From positions 59,601,020-59,665,019 of the forward strand of contig OX411548.1 in assembly GCA_948146395.1 (NCBI GenBank): 64,000 nt of DNA. The letters run 5' to 3'. Positions 28,501 to 41,800 of the stretch are shown here, piece by piece (within the stretch, counting starts at the first letter, position 1; every line of letters begins with the position of its first letter). The notes under the pieces were generated by a model. It saw nothing but the letters and a program-made list of their open reading frames with translations. It made no database searches and was not told the DNA's origin. The stretch comes from Fragum whitleyi (lineage: Eukaryota; Mollusca; Bivalvia; Cardiida; Cardiidae). Both the position numbers and the translations under genes were made by a program.

Positions 28501-29835
28501 TCTTCTTCTTTGGTATTGAAGGTTTTGGGCTGAAATATTGTTCGACTTGGCTCGCCTGGCTGGGTCTACATGGTGAAGTGTCTGAGCGTTCCTCATCGTA
28601 ATAATCCGAGGTTTTATTGTCGGAGAACAAACTAGATGAACTACTATAATAACATTCTTCTTGTCTTTGGATTTTATCGAATTTTGATTTCGTCAATTTT
28701 GATTTTGATCTCGACCTCGTCGGTGATTGGTCGAAAGAATCACGTGATGTTGCTGATTCTCGTGAAAAACGAGACTCTCGTGATGCGAATGAGTCACGTG
28801 ATGCCCGCGAATCTCTTGATGAGCGTTTCTCACTTGAATAACTATTTTCACATTTATTCTTAGAAAAATACTGTATTTGAGCATCGTGTTTATCTGGCTT
28901 AGGGCTAGAATGCTTGTCTAAACTAGAAGGCACTATTCCTTTTGATCCATTTGAAGGTGACATATTTTTATGTCTACTGACGTTTGATTTTATACTTGAT
29001 TGTCTATAATGTTTAACGTCATATCTCGTATCACGAGAATAACGCAATGTCTCGTCATTTGATGTTTGCTTCACAATTCTTTCACTTTGATTTCTTCGTT
29101 CACTATATCCTTTTCTCAAGCTGTCATGTCGAGTTTCTCTAAATTTAGGAGATCTACGAGAATCCCGGCTATCGCTCTCACCAGATGTCAAACAGCTACT
29201 ATCAGTCGTTCTTCGATAACCGGGGCGTTCACGTTTACCCCAAGATTGACTCGTTTCGGTTCCACTAGAGTTCCATTGATCACATGAGAGTTTTCCATTC
29301 TGTGAAGAACACGTCTCGGACAGTCGCAAGTCTGAATCTGTACCTATTTCAATTTTACTATCCTGGCTGCCAAAACTACGCAACCTAAAAGTGAAAAAGG
29401 AGGTATTTGCGGAATGAAACATTCAATTCACTAAAAAAAAACCCCAAAAGTGATAACTCTACATTTTCTGAACTTCTGAAGAAAAGTTATGTATGATCAA
29501 TGAAATACCAAACAGGGAAATATATATAAGTTTATGTTTTTGTTTTTCACGGCTCCTTATTCTTGGCCCATTTTGAAAACATTCGCAAAATTTTACGAAT
29601 CTAATCTTGTACACGGATGTCTAAGGTCCTCACGAGAGATTGGGAAGCAAAATGTGCAGCCTTCTTAAATAAAGATGTTCTTAATATTTCTATTATTATT
29701 ATTATCATATTTTTTTTTATTATAATTATTATCATGATTATCATTATCATTGTACTTATCACAATACTGTATTATTTCGCTATTCAAAGATTGCGGCATT
29801 GACCAAATATAATTATAAAATAATAACTTTGGTGG

Positions 29836-29874
<39 letters not shown>

Positions 29875-32800
29875 ACACATGAAAATGAATGTCTTTCAAA
29901 ACATTTTGTAACCGAAAAACAATTTGTAAAACTAAAAGTCAAAAACTCCTCCGAAACTTGTTTTCATTCCAATTTGATAGTGACAGTAAGTTCACAACCA
30001 TGTCAAGTTTGAAATTTTAAGTCGTTTTTCTTGTTTTCACACTTTGTTCATGTAAACCTATGGTAAGTGTTTGTGAGATAAAACACCGTTTATGGTGCAT
30101 AGTGGACGTCATTTTCTCCCTTTTGGGTGTTACACGTTGACGTAAAGCACGTGGCCTTCAAATCTAACATTATTCATAAAAACAAATCGATCCTACTTAA
30201 AATGATACGTTTTGCATTACATATTTATTTGACGGACGGGAAAAATAGGAGCTTCTAAAGTGTCAAGTTTTCATTTTTGCTCAGTATATATCATAATAAG
30301 ATTGTAATACCTCCTTCTGGATTTTTTACTCTGTCGTTGTTCCCGACATTTCTGTCTTTCTAGTTGGAACTGCTGTGTGTCGATATATTGGTCATCTTCT
30401 ACATCGATACTATCTTGTTCGGATAAAGATGTACTACGACGTCTAGTGAAAAAGAGAAAAGTTAATTCTTCTACGCTTACATCATTATTTGAAGAATTAC
30501 AAATAGACAAATTAATGATATGACCACATGCGCTAGAAAGTCCCGGATATCGACCTTGCCACCTGGACTTATAATAAATCAAACCCTCCGTTCGGGGTAT
30601 TGAAATAAGTTTTTCGTACCCCGCAGAACCAGTCTATATTTTTTGACTCGGCTATCGCATCGGCAAATATAGACTGGTTTTGCAGGCTATTTATCCAATT
30701 GAATGCAGTACACTCCTCAAAACTCCTACGCGGCCACTTGCTTTTTTTGACATATGTTGTAAATACCGCATGGTTTCAACACGATTTTCCATGAATAATG
30801 TAGGCAAGCCATTTATTAAGTCATCAAGAAAAAAGAAGCAAGGAAATCCAACAGGAAATGTTTTAAAGTTAAACGAATGTAGGAGTACCCACGATTTCAA
30901 AGGTGAGTGGGGTATTTTTGACATTTCTTGTTAAGTTAAGGAATGTGTCGAGAGTGGTGGCATATCTTTTATTTTTTAGTTATCCGCAGTAGTTCTACTA
31001 CTGATATAAGTACATGAAATTGATAGGATTTGCGTTTTTCAAGTGTCAAAAAATTCAGATTAGGGCCTACTCTGGAAATTGTCAATTTTGTGACTTTTGA
31101 ATTTGAGGGTTCAGACATTTGAGTCCGTCTTCAGGACTTCTCGATGCATGATTTTACAAAGGAATTGGACAGACTGATGACTAAATGACCACTCTTTTGA
31201 AATACGAAGTTCACTTTTCAAAATAATCCTGGAAAGTGTGTTAAAAAAATAGAAAAATATGAGGTGGTCGCTTAAAACTTTTGAGTAGTGTTTGCACCCG
31301 ATAAGATTAAATAACCTCTTAATATTACCTATTATGTTCATGAAATGGCGAACTGAATAATTTCATAATTTATATGTAAATACAGATTTAACAAGCTAAA
31401 GTATTTTTTATCCCCTATAGATGACTTGTTTATTTCAAGACCACTCATTCAGTAACCCCAGTCATCAAAAACGTCAATTGACTGCAAAATAGAGTCGGTA
31501 TTGAAAATAAAGAAGGTATATTGTTGGTGGGTAACAAAACTCCGTAACCATGATTTTACCTAGCTGCTGTTTGAACGTTTAAGCTGTCAATCAACGAAAA
31601 TGCTTGAAAAAATGCGAAAAAAAAAATCAAACCAGTGTTCATGAATAACTTATCTGATATATCGATATAATCATCATCAGTCACGACATGGTTATTGTAT
31701 CCTTGAAATGTAGATCTTTGCTATTTGATTAATTTGAGCTTTTAATTTTAAATACAATTATCTATCTACCTCAATCGTGCCGGTTTTTTCGTTGGCGTGG
31801 TTTTCTTCAAAGGTGTATGAATGTCACTAGAAAACACGTCCGATTCTCTATTCTCCATACTGTCCCCTACTGTGACGTCAGTTCCGGAATGCTTGTACGT
31901 GCTATGCTGAAACAACAAGAGATGTTCTCGATTGATTTAACTCTTTATTATTATTTTTCTTGCTTTTCTTGTTGCATTTTATTTCGTAGGGGAAGTCTCA
32001 CAAAACAGCAGGTACTAAAATTCACTAGTTTCCTTTAATACATCTTTTGTGTGTGTGTTTTTTCCTTTCTGGCGATAAGAAACTAGTACCGAGTATTTGC
32101 AATTTAGATACATAATGTATTCTTGAGTTACAAACATCGGATAGTCTTTGGATGACATTAACTTAAGAATATCGTGAAAATGACACCAACCTTGTTCAAA
32201 GTCATGCGAAACGCTCAGTCAGCATTTCATTCATTCATTCATTCATTCATTCATTCATTCATTCATTCATTCATTCATTCATTCATTCATTAATGCATGC
32301 ATTCATTCAATCAATTATTCATTCATTCAATCATTCATTCATTCATTCCAAACGCCATTCAAACCACTCAAAAGCGCTCTTAATCCGTCAAAACGCTTCT
32401 AAGTCGTTCATTACGATCAACTTTTCATTCAAATCGATGCTTCGGTGCACAAATGTATTGTCGATTATGGATTTTATAGCGCCTGATTCTCCCGAAAAGA
32501 TATTCTATTAGGGAAGAATGATTTTTTAAAGGGATGCACGATTTATAACATCGTGAAATAGACGATGTTAATGATTTTTGAATGAAATTGAAATTGAATA
32601 GTGCGATGGGTGAGTTTTGAGTGCAATCAAAGAGAGGTAAATCAAAATCGCCAATTTTGTTCCGGATGAACAAAATTAGCGATAATTATTACCTTCCTAT
32701 TATTAAATATGCATACAAGCTCTATAAATAGTTTAATATTTCCCCAAGAACCAAATTAGATGCTTATAATTTCAATTATGTAAGGGAAATCGCAATTTTT

Positions 32801-35800
32801 CTAGCTATATTAATTTTGAAGTCATTTTGAGCATTTTGACTGATTTGAGAGAGTGTTTGGAATGAAAGAATGTTGCGATGAGTGAGCAATTTAGAATGGT
32901 TTTGATTCAGATGAATGTCAATTATACGATGTAACTAATTGTACTTAAATATCGCTTATTTTGTCGCATTTGGAAGGGATTAGCAATTATGTATTAACTC
33001 CCTTAAATTTCATTAAAAACTCGCTCCATATACTCATTCAATTTAATTCCTAATTCATCCCAAATCAATCAAAATGTCAAAGTAAAGATGCTAAAAACTG
33101 TACAACCTATTGGACTCCCTCTGAATCAAATCGTAATTATGCATCTTTCTCAAATATCAGTCGTGTACTTTATTTGATCATGAATTTATTTCAGGCATAA
33201 TATACAAGCTGTTACGACGTCCTTGCCATATATTATCGCCATTATTAGACATGTTTTCTTTATAGATGCAGACCCACTCAGGAAATGTTTATTTCATTGA
33301 CGTCTCTAGACTGCAGATGGTGCGACTGATATGCGTGAACTCGATAATGAAATACAGTTCTCAAACTTTTATGATCTGCCTTGCGTTCACAATGAAACTT
33401 TTGCTAGAGGGATGAGTGTCTTTTTAACTGCGTTTATCGGGATATAAAGTGCAATTGCCTTAGCGCATGGCAAATAACGCCCGTAGGGCGTTATGATTAA
33501 GCCATGTGCTAAGGCAATTGCACTTTATACCCAAATTAACGCAGTGAAAAAGACACTCGTCCCTTATAATTGCAATAATCTTAATCGAAGAAACTATTAA
33601 AATACTCAGCCAAACAATAAAGCTTCAAGTCTACTTTCTCCGCGTATAAATTACACAATCTATTTTAAGATCGTGCATTGTTTATCTCGCTATCGATATA
33701 GGGATGAGTGTCTTTTTAACTGCGTTTATTGGGGTATAAAGTGCAATTGCCTTAGCACATGGCAAATAACGCCCGTAGGGCGTTATGTTTAAGCCGTGTG
33801 CTATGGTAATTGCACCTTATACCCAAATAAACGCAGTGAAAAAGACTCTCGTCCCTTATAATTGCAACCCTATAGATCGAATAAACTATTTAAATACTCG
33901 GCAAAATATTAAAGCTTCAAGTCTACTTTCTGCGCGTAAAAAAACCCAACACAATCTAAATCAAAATCGCCAATTTTGTTCAGGATGAACAAAATTAGCG
34001 ATAATTATTACCTTCCTATTATTAAATATGCATACAAGCTCTATAAATAGTTTAATATTTCCCCAAGAACCAAATTAGATGCTTATAATTTCAATTATGT
34101 AAGGGAAATCGCAATTTTTCTAGCTATATTAATTTTGAAGTCATTTTGAGCATTTTGACTGATTTGAGAGAGTGTTTGGAATGAAAGAATGTTGCGATGA
34201 GTGAGCAATTTAGAATGGTTTTGATTCAGATGAATGTCAATTATACGATGTAACTAATTGTACTTAAATATCGCTTATTTTGTCGCATTTGGAAGGGATT
34301 AGCAATTATGTATTAACTCCCTTAAATTTCATTAAAAACTCGCTCCATATACTCATTCAATTTAATTCCTAATTCATCCCAAATCAATCAAAATGTCAAA
34401 GTAAAGATGCTAAAAACTGTACAACCTATTGGACTCCCTCTGAATCAAATCGTAATTATGCATCTTTCTCAAATATCAGTCGTGTACTTTATTTGATCAT
34501 GAATTTATTTCAGGCATAATATACAAGCTGTTACGACGTCCTTGCCATATATTATCGCCATTATTAGACATGTTTTCTTTATAGATGCAGACCCACTCAG
34601 GAAATGTTTATTTCATTGACGTCTCTAGACTGCAGATGGTGCGACTGATATGCGTGAACTCGATAATGAAATACAGTTCTCAAACTTTTATGATCTGCCT
34701 TGCGTTCACAATGAAACTTTTGCTAGAGGGATGAGTGTCTTTTTAACTGCGTTTATCGGGATATAAAGTGCAATTGCCTTAGCGCATGGCAAATAACGCC
34801 CGTAGGGCGTTATGATTAAGCCATGTGCTAAGGCAATTGCACTTTATACCCAAATTAACGCAGTGAAAAAGACACTCGTCCCTTATAATTGCAATAATCT
34901 TAATCGAAGAAACTATTAAAATACTCAGCCAAACAATAAAGCTTCAAGTCTACTTTCTCCGCGTATAAATTACACAATCTATTTTAAGATCGTGCATTGT
35001 TTATCTCGCTATCGATATAGGGATGAGTGTCTTTTTAACTGCGTTTATTGGGGTATAAAGTGCAATTGCCTTAGCACATGGTAAATAACGCCCGTAGGGC
35101 GTTATGTTTAAGCCGTGTGCTATGGTAATTGCACCTTATACCCAAATAAACGCAGTGAAAAAGACTCTCGTCCCTTATAATTGCAACCCTATAGATCGAA
35201 TAAACTATTTAAATACTCGGCAAAATATTAAAGCTTCAAGTCTACTTTCTGCGCGTAAAAAAACCCAACACAATCTAAATCAAAATCGCCAATTTTGTTC
35301 AGGATGAACAAAATTAGCGATAATTATTACCTTCCTATTATTAAATATGCATACAAGCTCTATAAATAGTTTAATATTTCCCCAAGAACCAAATTAGATG
35401 CTTATAATTTCAATTATGTAAGGGAAATCGCAATTTTTCTAGCTATATTAATTTTGAAGTCATTTTGAGCATTTTGACTGATTTGAGAGAGTGTTTGGAA
35501 TGAAAGAATGTTGCGATGAGTGAGCAATTTAGAATGGTTTTGATTCAGATGAATGTCAATTATACGATGTAACTAATTGTACTTAAATATCGCTTATTTT
35601 GTCGCATTTGGAAGGGATTAGCAATTATGTATTAACTCCCTTAAATTTCATTAAAAACTCGCTCCATATACTCATTCAATTTAATTCCTAATTCATCCCA
35701 AATCAATCAAAATGTCAAAGTAAAGATGCTAAAAACTGTACAACCTATTGGACTCCCTCTGAATCAAATCGTAATTATGCATCTTTCTCAAATATCAGTC

Positions 35801-38800
35801 GTGTACTTTATTTGATCATGAATTTATTTCAGGCATAATATACAAGCTGTTACGACGTCCTTGCCATATATTATCGCCATTATTAGACATGTTTTCTTTA
35901 TAGATGCAGACCCACTCAGGAAATGTTTATTTCATTGACGTCTCTAGACTGCAGATGGTGCGACTGATTTGCGTGAACTCGATAATGAAATACAGTTCTC
36001 AAACTTTTATGATCTGCCTTGCGTTCACAATGAAACTTTTGCTAGAGGGATGAGTGTCTTTTTAACTGCGTTTATCGGGATATAAAGTGCAATTGCCTTA
36101 GCGCATGGCAAATAACGCCCGTAGGGCGTTATGATTAAGCCATGTGCTAAGGCAATTGCACTTTATACCCAAATTAACGCAGTGAAAAAGACACTCGTCC
36201 CTTATAATTGCAATAATCTTAATCGAAGAAACTATTAAAATACTCAGCCAAACAATAAAGCTTCAAGTCTACTTTCTCCGCGTATAAATTACACAATCTA
36301 TTTTAAGATCGTGCATTGTTTATCTCGCTATCGATATAGGGATGAGTGTCTTTTTAACTGCGTTTATTGGGGTATAAAGTGCAATTGCCTTAGCACATGG
36401 CAAATAACGCCCGTAGGGCGTTATGTTTAAGCCGTGTGCTATGGTAATTGCACCTTATACCCAAATAAACGCAGTGAAAAAGACTCTCGTCCCTTATAAT
36501 TGCAACCCTATAGATCGAATAAACTATTTAAATACTCGGCAAAATATTAAAGCTTCAAGTCTACTTTCTGCGCGTAAAAAAACCCAACACAATCTATTTT
36601 TAGATCGTGTATTGTTTATCTCACTATCGAAGTGAAATGTCACAAAGTAAAACAAAAAATACACAAATAAACGACGACATTAAAATTCGAAGAGGTAATT
36701 ATGACAAAAAAGCTTGTTTCTGCCAAGTTAGTCTGTATTTTTTAAACGAAAACGGCGTGGTCGGTCTTAGTTGAGAGGGTTGCTTGATGGTCTTCGTCGA
36801 CTCGCTGTTTTCTAAGTTTACGTCTGCTCAGAATCAGAACTGCATGCTTGTAATCGTAAATTATTTCGAAAATATATTAATTCATAATAGATTGAATAGA
36901 AATGTTGCCTTGATGATCGTGAACTAGGTTAATTCGAGTTCAAACAACACAGGACTTGCAGATCGAAGTTCGGGGGTTTCCCGAAAAACCTATTGCATTT
37001 TATACAGAAATAAAGTGCAATGGATTTCCCCACGTGATACGATTTAAACCAATCAGAATTCTGTCTTTTTTTGGATTGCAATTATAGTGAAATGTCATAT
37101 AGTTAAACAAATGATACACAAATAAAAGACACCATTAAAATTCGTGGAGGGACTTATGACAAAAAGGCTTGTTTCCGCCAGGAGGGTTGCTTGATGGTCT
37201 TCGTCAACCCGCTGTTTTCTAAGTTTAGGTCGGCTCAGAATCAGAACTGCATGCTTGTAATCGTAAATTCTTTCGAAAATATATTAATTTATAATAGATC
37301 AAATAGCAATGTTGTGTTGATGATCGTGAACTAGGTTAATTCGAGTTTCTACAACACAGGACTTGCAGATCGAAGTTCGGGGGTTTCCCGAAAGACCTTT
37401 TGCATTTTATACAGAAATAAAGTGCAATGGATTACCCCACGTGATGCGATTTTAACCAATCAGAATTCTTTATTTTATTGAATTGCAATTATATAACGTT
37501 AAAGGGAAGTTATCACGCTTATCAAGTGTAAACAAGCCGTAAAACAGATATTTTTTATAGATTCGAAAATTTTTTTTAATCTTGTTCACAAGGTTGGACT
37601 CATTTGAAATTAACTTTCTCTTGTCGGCGTAGGGCGATCACATTCTCGTTAATACAGCATAGAAAAAAGAAAGTAAATTGTGACATTTCGATCGCCAAAC
37701 GGGCCGCCGTCATGGCGCAGTTGGAAGCCCTCGGACTGTAAATCTAGAGGTCCCGGGTTCGATCCCAGACGTCGGCCCTCCTTCTTTCCGACTTTTTCTC
37801 CCACCAAAGGGTCGATAAATGCAGACCTATGTGGAGTAGCAGCTGGAGGCTTGGAAAGAACATAATAGTTATACTGGTATGAGAAATACCAGGACTCCAT
37901 TGTTAGGTGCTCCAGCCGCCGTTGAAAGCGGCGTAAAATCCCATTCAAACAAATTCGATCGTCAATCGACAGTATTTAGTACACTATTAAAAATGCTTAT
38001 TCATTTATTATGTATATCTACCATGTTGAATATGTTTTTGTATATTGAGGAGGTTATATTTTACCGTAAAAGGGACAATATATTTGTAGGAAAAGAAATC
38101 AAAGCTTTGGACAACTATAGCATGTTTGTCGTAAAAGCGAACAATAATAATTTTGAGATTGTTGAAATATTCAAATAGTTTCAATTTCACAGTTCCTTTT
38201 TATGACGAGGTTAATAAAGCAATATCAGTTGTCCAGCAACAAAGTTTCATAATAAACGGAGAATATGATGTTGGTATACCGTATCGAGGAGACTGCGGCG
38301 TCCTTGGGAATCTATATTAAAGAAATTAATATCTTAAGGCTTGGTAACTCTTTTAAATCAAACAGAGCTACACATAATATAACAGATGTTTTTTTTAAAG
38401 TTAAAACAAATCAGTGACAACGAGGAATCTATACGAATGATTTCTGACTATGATTTATCTAACGTATCACTTCTAGTTTGATTTTGAGGAAAGCTTTATC
38501 TTTCGAGTCGCTCTCGAACACTCAATAATTCGGTTGAGCTCGAACCACGGACTTTCAGCTAACGGGTCAGGCGCCTTTATCACTCGCCATTGCAAGTCAG
38601 CGTCACTTTAAGAATAAAATATTGGACCTTCAAAAATGTTTTTCCTTGATTTTTTTGTCTTACTGCGTATGATTAAGATATGAAGAGGGTAAATTTTATA
38701 TAGGTATGAAAATAAAAACCTAAATACACTGTATGGATACGCGAAGCATATGTATTTGGATATCCCTCATTTAGGTCTAAATTTGTATTTGGTTTTTAGT

Positions 38801-41800
38801 TTCATACATCCATGAAATAAAAAGATCTCTCTTTTCATATCTTATAATTTATTATTATGAAGCAAAAAAGGAAGAATTTCTCCATAATAAGACATATTTT
38901 TTGTGGGAATACCTTGAGCACAAACTTAAAAATAGCTGCTTACTACAAATTATTTTCATTGGGGAATAAAACCAATCAAAAATTGATTGAAACAAATAAC
39001 ATCAAATTATTCAAAATTGTGACCCGACATTAAAAAAGGACCATCAAGGCATTTCAAAAATGAGCCTATGTGTGACATTTCCAATAATTTCACATGTGCG
39101 CAACGTTGAGATGCAGATCAGGCTTGTGTGGCCACACATTTTGATCCTGGAGCTTAACTATGCGCTAAAGAGATGGATACTAAACTAAAATCGCTATTCA
39201 CAACCCAAAATTCTAATGCACTGCGTGAGAATCCAGGCTACTCAACGTCTTTCCATCACTCACACACGAAATTGTTGGAAATGTCGCGCACATCATTTTC
39301 GATTCAGAAAATGAGCCAATGAATGTGCAGTGTGACTAGAGGAGATACTTTCCATACTATCCAGAATATCCTTTTTCGTGTAGCGGGTCACAATAATGTT
39401 AAATTCTTACGTCATTTTCGGACGAGTCCATCTCTGACAGACTAAGTTTCTTCATGAATGACGCGGCTGCCAATGGTTTACCGTGGTTGCCATGGTACCA
39501 GACCCCGGACATGGCTACCATGTCTCTCTTCATCTGGCACATTGAACACCTCCATTTACCCTGAAATTTTATAAACCATTGTCATGCTGAACCCGGAATA
39601 TGCCGTCTTTGGTAGAAATGTGCAGTCTGATCTTAGATAATACAGTCTGGTTTTCCCTTTTCAAACCAGAAGAGTATTAAAGGCTTTTTTGAATGAAAAA
39701 AAAAATGATAAGGAGTCATGATGAAATCGAACATTGCTTTCATCGCTTTGATTTTCATTGCAATTTTATCAAAGATTTTTATTCAGCATGGAAAATGTTA
39801 AGAAGGAGGAAAGGTTTATGATTGCCCGTTATTTTCACCTGATATGGATTCGCTTCATCATGATTTGATGGGTCTGATTTTTAATATATTGGTTTCTGTC
39901 CAAAGATTATGTCAAAAAAGCCCTTTCCATTGTGTAAATATATAGTTAAATTATTATCATAAAACCAAAAGGACAAGCAAAACTGAACACATCTCCCCTT
40001 TGGACTATAAAATACTCGAAAATAAGTTAAGGGGTTATGGTCGCATCTCGAGAATTACTGAAAAAATATTGATTTATTTAAAAAGCTTTCCCGTCTTAAA
40101 GATCAAAACGTCAGCAAACATTTTAGAAATTAAAACCTCGATTTCCATGTGTACCTAAGTTGTTTTTTGAAAGCATTAATAAACGTTTTTACCTCCGGAA
40201 TGAATGGCTTATTTATATTTACTACATACCAATCGAATCTCGATTCATCCTGTTCTGACAAAATATACTTATAATCAACAAAAAAACAAAAATACATACA
40301 TACCTTCCAATTGTCGCTTAAACGAACAAAGAAACGAAATATTGTCAAAATGAAGCAAAATATCACTTTGATTACCTTAGTCTTTTTACTGTTTGGTTTA
40401 GGTTTTGAGAATGATCCACATTTGTTGCAGACCCGTTTGTGACAGTCTGCGCATGCCTTCCCAATGCCGTCTGCAAACTTGGTTTTATAACACAGACGAC
40501 AAAGTCTCAAATCTACTTGTTTGAGTTTGCTCTTTTGACTGGCGTGTTTCTTCACTTCTTCCTCATAAATCTGGACACTCTCTCGTAACTTTCTGTGGAA
40601 TATAATACATACTTAGTGTTTCGTATAAATTTTTTTTTTCTTACAATACACTTAGTACGCATTATTTTTAAGTTGGAATGCGGAGCAATTCCAACTTAGA
40701 TTTAACAAAACCGCAAAATGAACACAAGATAAATTCATTTCGGGTTTTTTGAGAACACACATCACGTGAACAGGATGTGAATACACTTCGGCCTATTTTG
40801 TATATCTCAACTTGACATAGACATACAGTTTATTTCATCAAAAGGAAATAATCCTGTACAATTACCCAACTATCACTTCATGTATATTATTAACACGCTA
40901 ATTCATGATTTAAACGATATTTATTGAAATTTGCGTACGAATTTACTAGTATCACATGTTTACATTACTATATTTGGAAATCATGTGATAAGTCAAGTTA
41001 AATAAGGTCAGCTATTGAAAATAGCACTAGCCAGTCACGTGATCTGCTTATTTGGCAATGTCGTGATCTGGTTTCTCAGTATTGTGGCAATAACACAGGC
41101 CAATCACGTGATCTGCTTATTTGGTAATGTCGCGACCTATTTTCGTAGAATTATGTTATAGCTTCTTTTAAAGGTATAGTTTCTCTTTCTGAACGACCTT
41201 ATCACACATTTAACTTATGACAAATTGTTATATTGAACACTTCTGTCTACAGTTACGAAATAAAAATATTTAGTTTTTCTTAGAGTGAAGATACACTTTT
41301 AAAGTTAATAAATATTTTTCAACATATTGTCGTTTGTTGTCTGTCATATCTACATCAATGTTTCATTGTCAAAGCCCAAAATTCATCAAATAAAATCCTG
41401 GCCACCACATCTTTAATGGAATTTTTTTAAATATCTTTGCCCAATTGCATTCCATCACCAAAATAACTTGCCATTTGAAACAGACTTACTAGTTCAACTT
41501 GTTTTCTTCACATTCTTGCACATCAACACGTTTAAGAGCACCATCATACAGTTAGTTACATCGTGAATTTGACATTCATCTCAATTAAAAACATTCTTAA
41601 TCGCTCACTCAGCGCCCCATTCATTCATTTCAAACACTCAATCAAACCATTCAAAACTCTCAAAATTACCCTATAAATAAAATCAACTTGTACATTCAAA
41701 ATGAATAAGCATTTTAGAACCAAATACCGATTTCACTGACATAATTTAAATTAAAAGCGTCTGATTGGTTCTTGGCGAAACATAAAGCTATTGGTGGAAC

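Noticed and set aside
28206..28601. 131-codon plus-strand frame
   Set aside because: Its 3' part is antisense to the coding exon 28422-29384, and the rest has no recognisable domain.
33785..36635. Three identical 67-70-codon frames spaced 1,319 bases apart
   Set aside because: They lie within palindromes of the tandem repeat, have no start context or domain, and recur only because the repeat does.
37701..37790. Functional tRNA-Tyr gene
   Set aside because: A and B boxes are good but stems pair poorly, there is no intron or terminator, and the sequence continues into a SINE body shared with 370-556.
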